Positions 17,961 to 26,882 of a stretch of DNA of 35,414 nucleotides are shown here, piece by piece. The first letter of the stretch is position 1. Each line of letters begins with the position of its first letter. Below the pieces are notes generated by a model, which was not told where the DNA came from, searched no databases, and saw only the letters and a list, made by a program, of their open reading frames with translations. Origin of the DNA: Modestobacter sp. (GTDB lineage: Bacteria > Actinomycetota > Actinomycetes > Mycobacteriales > Geodermatophilaceae); contig JAOPUQ010000453.1 of the NCBI GenBank assembly GCA_025963425.1, positions 1 to 35,414 on the forward strand, read 5' to 3'. The position numbers and the translations under genes are program-made.

Positions 17961-19865
17961 CTACTTGTCGCCGAGGATCGACTCGATCATCAGCGCGAGC
18001 TGGACGTGCAGCATGGCCTGCGGGTCGCTCAGGTCGAGACCGACCAGCTCCTCGACCCGCCGGAGCCGGTAGGCCACGGTGTTGGGGTGCACGTGCAGCT
18101 CCCTGGCCGCGAGCGAGACGTTGCACCGCTGCGCCATGTAGCAGCGCAGGGTGCCTCCCAGCTTGGAGTGGTGCGCCTCGTCGTAGGTGTGGACCGTGCC
18201 CAGCACGGACTCCGCGAAGACCTGCAGCTCGCGCGGTCGCTTCACCTGCAGGAGGACCCGGTAGGCGCCGATGCTGTCGAGGGAGACCACGCGGTCACGC
18301 CGGTCGGACTGCTGCACCAGGTCCAGCACGTCGCAGGTGAGCCGGTAGGCGTCGCCGTACTCCTGCAGCTCCAGACACGTCGGCCCGACGCAGATGGTGG
18401 CGGTCCACCCACCGGCGTAGGTCTGGATCTCACGGTGCAGGTGCTCGGCGAAGTCGCTCGCCGACCGGGTCTGCTGGTCGTCGTGCCAGAGCACCACGAC
18501 GTGGTCGCTGCGGGTCGCGGTCAGGGTCGCCCCCTTCCACGCCGCGCCGGTTCGCTGGACGAGGGAGAGCAGTGACCGCTGGGCATAGGCCTCGCGGTCC
18601 TCGTGCACCGCACCGGGCTCGGCCGGCAGCGGATCGCGGCGGATGACCAGCACGGTGTGCCGCCGGGAGAGGTCGGCGCCCAGCTGGCGGGCGCGGGCGT
18701 GGAGCGCGTCACCGGACTGCCCCTCGGCATCGAGCAGGTCGTCCAAGAAGTCCCGGGACAGCCGCCACTCCACCTCCTGGGCTGTGCGCTCCTTCAGCAG
18801 GGCCAGCGCCACGACGGCCGCGGCCCGGGTCAGCGCCTGCCGGTGGCCGCCACCGAACGGCACCCGGGGGTCGAGTGCCCAGACGTGCCCGGCCGCCTCC
18901 TCGTCGAGGACCACGGGCACGACCAGCCCGGCCGGGCCGCCCGGCTGACCCACTCCCGCCGGCACGACGACGGTCTCGTGGTCGGCGTCCGGACCGACCA
19001 GCTCCCGGGCCCGCTCGTGGGCGGCCGCGATCTGGCGGCTCCGCCCGCCGCGCCCTCCGTCGCTGCTCGCCGCGGCCAGCAGGCGGCCGGCCGCGTCATC
19101 GACGACGACCGTGCACCGGAGCATCGCCCCGAGCGACTCGGCGATCGCGGCCAGGCCCCCGCCCTTGAGCACGACCCGCAGCAGCTCGCCGTGGTCGGCG
19201 TCGGCCTGGTGCTGCGCGTCGAGCTGCAAGCGCAGGGCGGTGGCCTCCTCGGCGGCCCGGTGCTCGTGGTCCTGCGCGTCGGCCAGCCGGCGGGTCGTCT
19301 CGATCGCGAGTCCGGCCTGGTTGGCCATGCTCTCCATCAGGATGATCTCGCGCGCCGAGAACCTGTGCTTCTCCGCCGTGTAGCAGTTGATCAGCCCGAA
19401 GTGGGCCTGCCCGACCACGAGCGGGATCGACAACAACGAGGAGTAGCCCTGGTGGGCGGCCACCGTCTCCCACGACCGCGACGCCGCATCGGCGGCGATG
19501 TCCAGCACCGTCGTCGGCCGCTGGGAGCGGAACGCCCGGCTCGACGGGCCCTCCCCGGTGTCGCAGGGGCGCACCAGGATCGGTGTCCGCGCGTTGATCG
19601 CGTCGATGTAGGCGCGGGACAGACCGTAGGAGCCCTCGATCAGCAGTGCCTGCCGCTCAGGGTCCGCGACCAGGATGCTGCAGAAGTCGTAGCCGGTCAG
19701 CCGGGCGGTGGCCCCCGCGATGAGGTCGAGCAGCTCCCCGAGCGGCGTCCCCCGGTTGGCCGCGCGGGTGATCTCGGCGATCGCGTCGAGCCACGACCGC
19801 AGTTCGGCGGCGGTCGGCTCGCTGGCGGTCAGGGCACCCAGCTCCGCCACCCGTGTCTGGGTCAC
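17961..19865 (-). CDS. GAF domain-containing PucR/CdaR-type transcriptional regulator
   Basis: N-terminal GAF-like region (GYDFCSILVADPERQALLIEGSYGLS...AREIILMESMANQAGLAIETTRRLAD). C-terminal PucR HTH (LRCYMAQRCNVSLAARELHVHPNTVAYRLRRVEELVGLDLSDPQAMLHVQLAL). Confidence 0.92.
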   Translation of the reverse strand: MTQTRVAELGALTASEPTAAELRSWLDAIAEITRAANRGTPLGELLDLIAGATARLTGYDFCSILVADPERQALLIEGSYGLSRAYIDAINARTPILVRPCDTGEGPSSRAFRSQRPTTVLDIAADAASRSWETVAAHQGYSSLLSIPLVVGQAHFGLINCYTAEKHRFSAREIILMESMANQAGLAIETTRRLADAQDHEHRAAEEATALRLQLDAQHQADADHGELLRVVLKGGGLAAIAESLGAMLRCTVVVDDAAGRLLAAASSDGGRGGRSRQIAAAHERARELVGPDADHETVVVPAGVGQPGGPAGLVVPVVLDEEAAGHVWALDPRVPFGGGHRQALTRAAAVVALALLKERTAQEVEWRLSRDFLDDLLDAEGQSGDALHARARQLGADLSRRHTVLVIRRDPLPAEPGAVHEDREAYAQRSLLSLVQRTGAAWKGATLTATRSDHVVVLWHDDQQTRSASDFAEHLHREIQTYAGGWTATICVGPTCLELQEYGDAYRLTCDVLDLVQQSDRRDRVVSLDSIGAYRVLLQVKRPRELQVFAESVLGTVHTYDEAHHSKLGGTLRCYMAQRCNVSLAARELHVHPNTVAYRLRRVEELVGLDLSDPQAMLHVQLALMIESILGDK

Positions 19866-19893
19866 GAACGGCCCCCTCTCTCCGGCACCGTGG

Positions 19894-19909
19894 TGTGGCG
19901 TGCGCCACA
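19894..19909. promoter_or_regulatory. Perfect dyad immediately upstream of the PucR-type gene (candidate autoregulatory site)
   Basis: TGTGGCG-TG-CGCCACA: 7-bp arms, 2-bp spacer, about 28 bp upstream of the GTG start. Confidence 0.4.
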
Positions 19910-19956
19910 GGCACTGTACTGATCTTGGAGCCATCCGCCGACGGTCCGGATCCGCG

Positions 19957-21924
19957 TCATGCGATCGGGGCGGTCCCCGACGTCGGCCACCGCTCGAGCA
20001 CCGAGGTGTCCTCGAGGGAGGTCAGGTCCCCCTGGGGTGCACGGATGTAGGACGCCCGGGCGACCCGGCGCAGGACCTTGCCGTTACGGGTCTTGGGCAG
20101 TGCGTCGACGACGTGCACGGCGCGCGGGGCCATCGCCTTGCCCAGGGCCGTGGTCACCGCGCCGCCCAGCGCCACGGCCGCGGCGTCGGCATCGACCCCC
20201 TCCCGGAGCACGACGAAGCAGACGAGCGCCTCACCCTTGACGTCGTCGGGCACGCCGATCGCCGCCGCCTCGATGACCCGCTCGTCGGACACCAACAGCG
20301 ACTCGACCTCCGCCGGACCCAGACGCTTGCCGGCCACCTTGATCGTGTCGTCGGAACGACCCAGCAGGAACCAGTAGCCGTCCGCATCGACGTAGGCCAG
20401 GTCGCCGTGGTGCCAGATGCCGGGAAAGCGCTGCCAGTAGCTCGCCAGATACCGCTCCTCGTCGCGCCAGAAGCCCGCCGTCATGCCGGGCCAGACGGAT
20501 CGGACCACCAGTTCGCCGATCTGCCCGCGGACCGAGCGGCCCTGCTCGTCGACCACGTCCGCGACGACACCCAGCGTGGGACCGGGGAAGGACGCCGGCT
20601 TGACCGGCAGGTAGGTCGAGCCGCACAGCAGCGATCCGCCGATCTCGGTGCCGCCGGAGATGTTGATGATCGGCGCGCGGCCCTTGCCCACGTGCTCGGC
20701 GCACCAGCGCCACGGGTCGATGTTCCAGGGCTCCCCGGTCGAGCCGATGGCCTGCAGGAGCGGCAGGTCGTGCCGGTCGGGCCAGGAGTCGCCGTGGGCC
20801 ATCAGGGCGCGCACGACGGTGGGGGAGATGCCCAGCACGGTGGTGGCGCTGCGCTCGGCCACCGCCCACAACCGGTCCGGCTCCGGCCAGTCGGGGACCC
20901 CTTCGAAGAAGACGGCGGTCCCTCCGTTGGTGAGAGCCGCCGTGATCACGAAGGACCCCATCACCCAGCCCATGTCGGTCAACCACAGCATCGACGAGTC
21001 CTGGTCGACCCCCATCCCGTGCCTGGCCTCCAGGGCCACCTTGAACGGCAGCCCGGCGTGGGTGTGCACGCACCCCTTGGGCTTGCCCGTGCTGCCGGAC
21101 GTGTACAGGAGGAGGCAGGGCGCGTCCGCGGCCATGGCCTCGGCCCGCTCCACGGGCGCGGCCGCTGCGCACTCCTCGTGCCACCAGTGGTCCCGCCCGG
21201 CGGTCATCGGGACGTCGACGCCGAGGCGGCGGACGACGAGGACCGTCTCCAGCGCGGGCAGGTCGCGGACGGCGTCGTCGGCCACCTGCTTGAGCGGCAC
21301 CGGCCGGCCGCGACGGGGGAAGGCGTCACAGGTCACCAGCACGGTCGCGCCCGAGTCCTCCAGGCGCGCGCGGACGGCGGCCGCGCCGTATCCACTGAAC
21401 AGCGGCATGACGATCGCACCGATCTTCGCCGCGGCGAGCACGGTCGTGATCGCCTCGGGGACCATCGGCAGCAGCAGCGCGACCACGTCCCCGATGCCCA
21501 CGCCGTGGGCGCGCAGGGCGCCTGCCGCCGCGTCGACGCGATCCTTCAACTCGGCGTAGGTCAGGGTGAGGGTGGCGCCGTCGTCGCCCTCCCACCACAC
21601 GGCGCGGGCTCCGCCGCGGCCCTCGCGCACCCATCGGTCCACCGCATAGTCGGCCCAGTTCAGCTCCCCGCCGACGAAGAAGCGTGGGTGTTCCACGCCG
21701 CGGGACAGGTCGACGACGGCGTCATAGGGACGCATCCAGCAGATGCCGACGTCCTCCGCGCCCGCAGCCCAGTACCAGGCCGGGTCCGCCGCGGCCCGGT
21801 CGGCGAGTTCCCCCGGATCGGTGATGCCGTGGCGGGCTGCCATCCGGCCGGCCGGGGACGCGGCGAAGGCCCCCGGGGGCGGCGTCCAGGCGACCGTCAG
21901 GCCCTCGAGTTCGTCGATCGGCAT
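19957..21924 (-). CDS. AMP-binding acyl-CoA synthetase (acetyl-/acetoacetyl-CoA synthetase-like)
   Basis: LLLYTSGSTGKPKGCVHTHAG (P-loop-like motif), GDLAYVDADGYWFLLGRSDDTIKVAGKRLGPAEVES, PKTRNGKVLRR (catalytic Lys motif). Confidence 0.92.
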   Translation of the reverse strand: MPIDELEGLTVAWTPPPGAFAASPAGRMAARHGITDPGELADRAAADPAWYWAAGAEDVGICWMRPYDAVVDLSRGVEHPRFFVGGELNWADYAVDRWVREGRGGARAVWWEGDDGATLTLTYAELKDRVDAAAGALRAHGVGIGDVVALLLPMVPEAITTVLAAAKIGAIVMPLFSGYGAAAVRARLEDSGATVLVTCDAFPRRGRPVPLKQVADDAVRDLPALETVLVVRRLGVDVPMTAGRDHWWHEECAAAAPVERAEAMAADAPCLLLYTSGSTGKPKGCVHTHAGLPFKVALEARHGMGVDQDSSMLWLTDMGWVMGSFVITAALTNGGTAVFFEGVPDWPEPDRLWAVAERSATTVLGISPTVVRALMAHGDSWPDRHDLPLLQAIGSTGEPWNIDPWRWCAEHVGKGRAPIINISGGTEIGGSLLCGSTYLPVKPASFPGPTLGVVADVVDEQGRSVRGQIGELVVRSVWPGMTAGFWRDEERYLASYWQRFPGIWHHGDLAYVDADGYWFLLGRSDDTIKVAGKRLGPAEVESLLVSDERVIEAAAIGVPDDVKGEALVCFVVLREGVDADAAAVALGGAVTTALGKAMAPRAVHVVDALPKTRNGKVLRRVARASYIRAPQGDLTSLEDTSVLERWPTSGTAPIA

Positions 21925-22060
21925 CGGGACTTCCTTCCGCCCGCTGCACTGCGGGACTGATGACCGCGCGTGGTCTCGGCGGTGCGCGTCCGGGGCCGGG
22001 AGGCGCCGTGGCCGCACCCGTCCGGGGCGTTCATCGTGGTCGCCGGAGGAGTGGTCGCGA

Positions 22061-22078
22061 CTTGTGTCCAGCCACAAG
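22061..22078. promoter_or_regulatory. Candidate operator dyad (CTTGTG-N6-CACAAG) in divergent promoter
   Basis: CTTGTG-tccagc-CACAAG between the starts of the acyl-CoA synthetase (-) and LLM3 (+). Matches the TTGT-N8-ACAA spacing at 11991-12008. Confidence 0.5.
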
Positions 22079-22194
22079 AGAACGCCGTCCGCCCTGTTCA
22101 GGACCTGCATCTCAGCGGTCGCCGCGATCCGTAGCGTCGGCGCCGGAACGGGGTGACCTGCCCCACATCGAGCGCGAGAGCGGAGTGCGCAGCC

Positions 22195-23442
22195 ATGGTG
22201 AAAGTGATCCTCCAGCTGTACCCCCAGATCCCGGCCACCCGCGATGAGCGCATCGAGCAGCGCCCGATGGGCCGCGACGCCGAGCGCTACCAGGCGCTCA
22301 TCCGGGAGATGCCGGACATCATCAAGGCCGCCGACGAGCTGGGCCTGTGGGGCGTCTCCTCCATCGAGCACCACTTCCACAGCGAGGGCTACGAGGTCGG
22401 CCCCAACCCCGGCCTGCTCAACGCCCACTGGGCGGCGATCACCAAGAACATCCGGGTCGGCCAGCTCGGCTACACGATGAGCGCGCAGAACCCCTTCCGG
22501 GTCGCCGAGGACGTCGCGATCATCGACCACCTCGCCGGCGGCCGGTCCTTCTGCGGGTTCTCCCGCGGCTACCAGGCCCGGTGGACCAACATCCTGGGGC
22601 AGCACCTGGGCACTCGCGCCACCCTCTCGCCCTCGGGCAACCAGGAGAAGATGGCCGAGCTCGACGAGGCCACGCAGGCCGCTCGCATCTCCGACGACCA
22701 GATCAACCGCGAGATCTTCGAGGAGAACGTCGAGCTCGTCCAGCAGGCCTGGACCCAGGACAGCGTGGAGTGGAAGGGGCGCTGGCAGGTCCCGTTCCCC
22801 TACGACGAGGGCGTCGACTGGACCATGACCGCGACCCGCGAGATGGGCGCGGTCGGGGAGATGGACGAGCACGGCAAGATCCGCCGGGTCAGCGTCACGC
22901 CCAAGCCACTCACCCAGCCGCACCCGCCGGTCTTCGTCTCCAGCAACGCGAGCAAGGAGACGGTGGAGTACTGCGGTCCGCGCGGGTTCATCCCGACCTA
23001 CTTCTCGAAGATCGAACGGGCGGCCGAGTTCGGCGGTGCCTACGTCGAGGCCGCCGCCACCGCCGGCAAGACCTACGCGCTCGGTCAGAACCAGGCGCTG
23101 GTCCGGTGGGGGCAGATCGCCGAGACGACGGAGGAGGCGCGGCAGATGGTCGCCGACTACGACGTCGACATCTTCCGGGACCTCTACGCCGGTACCACCC
23201 CGATGAAGTTCGACCCGGACAACGCCGTGGACTCGGTCGTCAACTCCGGGCTGTGGGTGGTCGGCACGCCCGAGGAGGTCCGCGACCAGTACGTCGAGCT
23301 GTGGCGTCAGCTGCCGGCCGAGTACGTCGTGCTCATCTACCACTACGCGCAGCAGCCGGCGCAGAGCGTCATCCGGCAGCTCGAGTTGTTCATGGAGCAC
23401 GTCAAGCCGGCCCTGGACGCGCTGACCGACTACGAGGTCTGA
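22195..23442 (+). CDS. LLM class flavin-dependent oxidoreductase 3
   Basis: MVKVILQLYPQIPATRDERIEQ...ADELGLWGVSSIEHHFHSEGYEVGPNPGLLNAHWAAITKNIRVGQLGYTMSAQNPFRVAEDVAIIDHLAGGRSFCGFSRGY. Confidence 0.92.
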   Translation: MVKVILQLYPQIPATRDERIEQRPMGRDAERYQALIREMPDIIKAADELGLWGVSSIEHHFHSEGYEVGPNPGLLNAHWAAITKNIRVGQLGYTMSAQNPFRVAEDVAIIDHLAGGRSFCGFSRGYQARWTNILGQHLGTRATLSPSGNQEKMAELDEATQAARISDDQINREIFEENVELVQQAWTQDSVEWKGRWQVPFPYDEGVDWTMTATREMGAVGEMDEHGKIRRVSVTPKPLTQPHPPVFVSSNASKETVEYCGPRGFIPTYFSKIERAAEFGGAYVEAAATAGKTYALGQNQALVRWGQIAETTEEARQMVADYDVDIFRDLYAGTTPMKFDPDNAVDSVVNSGLWVVGTPEEVRDQYVELWRQLPAEYVVLIYHYAQQPAQSVIRQLELFMEHVKPALDALTDYEV

Positions 23443-23532
23443 CGTGGACGCGACGGCGGCGCCTGCCCGGCACGTCGGCGGTCCCGGCCTGCCCGGCCGG
23501 GACCGGCCGGGACCGCCTCCGTCGCGTCCACG
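23443..23532. repeat. Nested GC-rich inverted repeats between LLM3 and ribBA
   Basis: Outer arms CGTGGACGCGACGG (23443-23456) and CCGTCGCGTCCACG (23519-23532), 14 bp perfect. Inner arms GGCGGTCCCGGCC (23477-23489) and GGCCGGGACCGCC (23505-23517), 13 bp perfect. Confidence 0.8.
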
Positions 23533-23613
23533 TCGGGGCTCTTGCCCTCCGCGGCGGGACCTGCTGTGCGCTGCAGCCGCCCGCCGTCCCCTCTCGTTCA
23601 GCGCAGGAGTGAT

Positions 23614-24969
23614 GTGAACGGCACCAGCGACACGACGGGCACGTCCACGAGCTTCAACACCATCGCCGAGGCCCTGCAGGAGATCGCCGACGGCGGCATG
23701 GTGGTGGTGGTCGACGACGAGGACCGCGAGAACGAGGGCGACCTCATCATGGCCGCCGAGCACGTCACCCCGGCGGACCTGGCGTTTCTGATCCGGTACA
23801 CCTCCGGCGTCGTGTGCGTGGCGCTCACCGGCCAGCGGTGCGACGAGCTGGACCTCCCGCTGATGGTCGGCACGAACACCGAGCAGCACGGCACCGCCTT
23901 CACGCACACCGTCGACCTGGCCGCCGGCACCACCACCGGCATCTCGGCCGCGGACCGGGCGGCGACCATCCGCGGGCTCGCCGACGAGACGCTGACCGCC
24001 ACCGCCTTCCACCGCCCGGGCCACGTCTTCCCCCTGCGCGCCCGCAGCGGGGGCGTGCTCGAACGCGGGGGGCATACCGAGGCCGCCGTGGACCTGGCGC
24101 GCCTGGCCGGCCTCGCCCCGGCGGGCGTGCTCTGCGAGGTCGTCAACGACGACGGGACCATGGCCCGACGCCCGGACCTGGAGCGGTTCGCCGCGGAGCA
24201 CGGCCTGCCGATCGTGACGATCGCCGACCTCGTCCAGCACCGGCGCCGTGGCCAGGTCGCTGTCGAACGCACCGGCGAGGCGCGTGTGCCCACGCCGTGG
24301 GGACAGTTCCACTGCACCAGCTACCGCGCCGTCAGCGACGGGACCGAGCACGTCGTCTTCACCCTCGGCGACGTCTCGGCGCCGGAGGACCTGCTCGTCC
24401 GGGTGCACAGCGAGTGCCTCACCGGCGACATCTTCCGGTCGCTGCGCTGTGACTGCGGCCTCCAGCTGGAGAGCGCGATGGCCCGCATCGCCGCCGTCGG
24501 CCGTGGGGCGGTCGTCTACCTGCGTGGCCACGAGGGCAGAGGCATCGGCCTGGGCCCCAAGCTCCGCGCGTACGACCTGCAGGACGCCGGCCGGGACACC
24601 GTGGACGCCAACCTCGACCTCGGGATGCCGGTCGACAGCCGCGACTACGGGATCGGCGCGCAGATCCTGCTCGACCTCGGCGCGAGGCGGTTGCGGCTGC
24701 TGACCAACAACCCGGCCAAGTACGGCGGGCTGACCGGCCAGGGCCTGGAGATCGTCGGCAGGGAACCACTCGAGACCGTGCCGAACCCGGAGAACCTCGG
24801 CTACCTGCGCACCAAGAAGCGCCGGCTGGGACACCTGCTCCACGGCCTGGACGAGGTGCAGGTGCCGCCCGAGCGCCGGGCACCGGACCGGCACCCCCGC
24901 GCGCGTCCCCCGGTGGAGCGCCCTACCCCGCAGGATGTGCTGGCCGGGCACGGCCACGCACTCCGCTGA
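23614..24969 (+). CDS. ribBA: Bifunctional 3,4-dihydroxy-2-butanone-4-phosphate synthase / GTP cyclohydrolase II
   Basis: DHBP synthase: VVDDEDRENEGDLIMAAE, GGVLERGGHTEAAVDLARLAG. GCH II: VHSECLTGDIFRSLRCDCG, RGHEGRGIGLGPKLRAYDLQD, DSRDYGIGAQIL, LLTNNPAKYGGL. GTG start after AGGAG. Confidence 0.96.
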   Translation: MNGTSDTTGTSTSFNTIAEALQEIADGGMVVVVDDEDRENEGDLIMAAEHVTPADLAFLIRYTSGVVCVALTGQRCDELDLPLMVGTNTEQHGTAFTHTVDLAAGTTTGISAADRAATIRGLADETLTATAFHRPGHVFPLRARSGGVLERGGHTEAAVDLARLAGLAPAGVLCEVVNDDGTMARRPDLERFAAEHGLPIVTIADLVQHRRRGQVAVERTGEARVPTPWGQFHCTSYRAVSDGTEHVVFTLGDVSAPEDLLVRVHSECLTGDIFRSLRCDCGLQLESAMARIAAVGRGAVVYLRGHEGRGIGLGPKLRAYDLQDAGRDTVDANLDLGMPVDSRDYGIGAQILLDLGARRLRLLTNNPAKYGGLTGQGLEIVGREPLETVPNPENLGYLRTKKRRLGHLLHGLDEVQVPPERRAPDRHPRARPPVERPTPQDVLAGHGHALR

Positions 24970-24997
24970 CCTGTCCCCACCCCGAAAGGACCCACCC

Positions 24998-25930
24998 ATG
25001 CGCTGGACCACCTATGTGTCACCCTCCGACGGACAGCCGCACCCGGGGCTGCTCTCGGACGGCTCGGTGCACGGTCTCCGGGCCGCCACCCGGCTGCTGG
25101 ACCTGCTCGGCGACGACGGGGAGCAGTTGGCGCGGGCAGCGGAGCAGGCCCTCGCCGACCCGCTCGACGTCGTGGCCGAAGCCGATGCACGGCTGCTGGC
25201 ACCGGTGCCCGTCCCGCCGTCGGTGCGGGACTTCTACGCCTACGAGACCCACGTGAAGACCTACCGTGAGGCCAACGGGCAGGCCATGGACCCGGACTGG
25301 TACGAGCTGCCGGTCTTCTATTTCCAGAACCCGGCAGCCATCTGCCCGGCTCGGGCGGAGATCCCGATGCCGCCCGGGTGCGTGAGGTTCGACTACGAAC
25401 TGGAGTTCGCCGCCGTCATCGGACGGACCGGGGCCAACCTCGCGCCCGACGAGGCCGAGCAGCACATCGCCGGGTACCTGCTGCTGTGCGACTGGAGCGC
25501 CCGGGACCTGCAGGCGCGGGAGTCACGCCACGGCATGGGCCCGGTCAAGGGCAAGGACACGGCGACCAGCCTGGGGCCGTGGCTGATCACCCCCGACGAG
25601 CTGGCACCCCGGCGCGCCGGTCAGGCCTTCGACCTGGAGATGCGCGCCTCGGTCAACGGCCGGCCGTACAGCAAGGGCAACGCCGGCGACCTGTACTGGA
25701 GCTTCGGCCAGATGATCTCCTACGCCTCGCGGGGCACCCGCGTCCAGACCGGGGATGTCATCGGCAGCGGCACCGTCGGGACCGGCTGCATCCTCGAGCT
25801 GTCGACGGTGCACAGCGAGGAGGAGTACCCGTGGCTGAAGCCGGGTGACGAGGTGACGCTCGAGGCCGACCTGCTCGGCGCCATCACCGGTCGGATCACC
25901 GGACCGCAGGCCCTGCATCCGCTGAAGTGA
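24998..25930 (+). CDS. Fumarylacetoacetate hydrolase (FAH) family protein
   Basis: VPPSVRDFYAYETHVKTYREANG, FDYELEFAAVIGRTG, DWSARDLQARE, GPVKGKDTATSLGPWLITPDEL, GDVIGSGTVGTGC, LKPGDEVTLEADLLG. Confidence 0.93.
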   Translation: MRWTTYVSPSDGQPHPGLLSDGSVHGLRAATRLLDLLGDDGEQLARAAEQALADPLDVVAEADARLLAPVPVPPSVRDFYAYETHVKTYREANGQAMDPDWYELPVFYFQNPAAICPARAEIPMPPGCVRFDYELEFAAVIGRTGANLAPDEAEQHIAGYLLLCDWSARDLQARESRHGMGPVKGKDTATSLGPWLITPDELAPRRAGQAFDLEMRASVNGRPYSKGNAGDLYWSFGQMISYASRGTRVQTGDVIGSGTVGTGCILELSTVHSEEEYPWLKPGDEVTLEADLLGAITGRITGPQALHPLK

Positions 25931-25997
25931 CGCCCGGCCCGTGGACAGCGATCGGACAGCGACGCCGACCGGCGTCCGACCACGACCGGGGCAACCG

Positions 25998-26882
25998 ATG
26001 ACGACAGCAGGAGTGGTCGGGCTGGGGATCATGGGGTCGGCGATGTCCGGCCACCTCCTGGCCCGGGGCCATCACGTCGTGGGGTACGACGTGGACGCCG
26101 GGCGGCTGGCCGACTTCCAGCGGGCCGGCGGCCACCCGGCCGCGTCGGTGCAGCGGGTGGCCGAGGGTGCCGACGTGGTCCTCACCTCCCTGCCCACCGT
26201 GGATGCGGCGCTCCAGGTGTGTGCCGAGCTCGCGTCGGGCGCCCATCCGGGGCTCGTCGTCGCCGAGACGTCCACACTGCCGCACGAGGTGAAGCACCGA
26301 TGCCGGCGGCTGCTCGTCGACGCCGGTGCCGAGCTGCTGGACTGTCCGCTCAGCGGCACCGGCGCCCAGGCGCTCGAGCGTGACGTGGTGGTCTACGGCA
26401 GCGGGGACGAGGACGCTTTCGAGCGGGCGCGCCCGGTCCTCGAGGCGTTCTCCCGATCCGTCCGCCACCTGGGGCCCTTCGGGCGCGGCTCGACGATGAA
26501 GCTGGTCGCCAACCTGCTGGTGGCGGTGCACAACGCGGCGACGGCGGAGGCGTTCGCCCTCGGCGAGGCCGCGGGGCTGGACCCCCAGCAGATCTACGAC
26601 ACCGTCCGGGACGGCGCCGGCAACTCGGTGATCTTCGAGAAGCGGGGACGGCTCATGGTCGACCGGTCGTACCTGCCCGCCACGGCCAAGATCTCGATGT
26701 TCGTCAAGGACGTCGGTCTGGTCACCGACTTCGCCGCCGGACTGGGTGTCGGCACGCCGCTGCTCGACGCGACCCGCCCGCTCTACGACCGCGCCGTCGA
26801 GCTGGGCCTCGCCGGCGCCGACGCCGCCGGACTGCTGGACGTCCTCAGCCCACCGCACCGCCACCGTGAGGAGCAGTCATGA
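25998..26882 (+). CDS. NAD(P)-dependent oxidoreductase, 3-hydroxyisobutyrate dehydrogenase-like
   Basis: VVGLGIMGSAMSGHLLARGHHVVGYD, DCPLSGTGAQA, GRGSTMKLVANLLV (catalytic Lys motif). Confidence 0.92.
   Translation: MTTAGVVGLGIMGSAMSGHLLARGHHVVGYDVDAGRLADFQRAGGHPAASVQRVAEGADVVLTSLPTVDAALQVCAELASGAHPGLVVAETSTLPHEVKHRCRRLLVDAGAELLDCPLSGTGAQALERDVVVYGSGDEDAFERARPVLEAFSRSVRHLGPFGRGSTMKLVANLLVAVHNAATAEAFALGEAAGLDPQQIYDTVRDGAGNSVIFEKRGRLMVDRSYLPATAKISMFVKDVGLVTDFAAGLGVGTPLLDATRPLYDRAVELGLAGADAAGLLDVLSPPHRHREEQS

Noticed and set aside
23443-23613. FMN riboswitch (RFN element) upstream of ribBA
   Set aside because: I could not find the conserved RFN sequence blocks; a covariance-model search would be needed to exclude a divergent version.
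19957-25011. 1684-aa minus-strand ORF
   Set aside because: Only the 21924-19957 part is coding (acyl-CoA synthetase). The remainder is antisense to LLM3 and RibBA, whose sense products carry clear family motifs; long antisense ORFs are typical of high-GC DNA.
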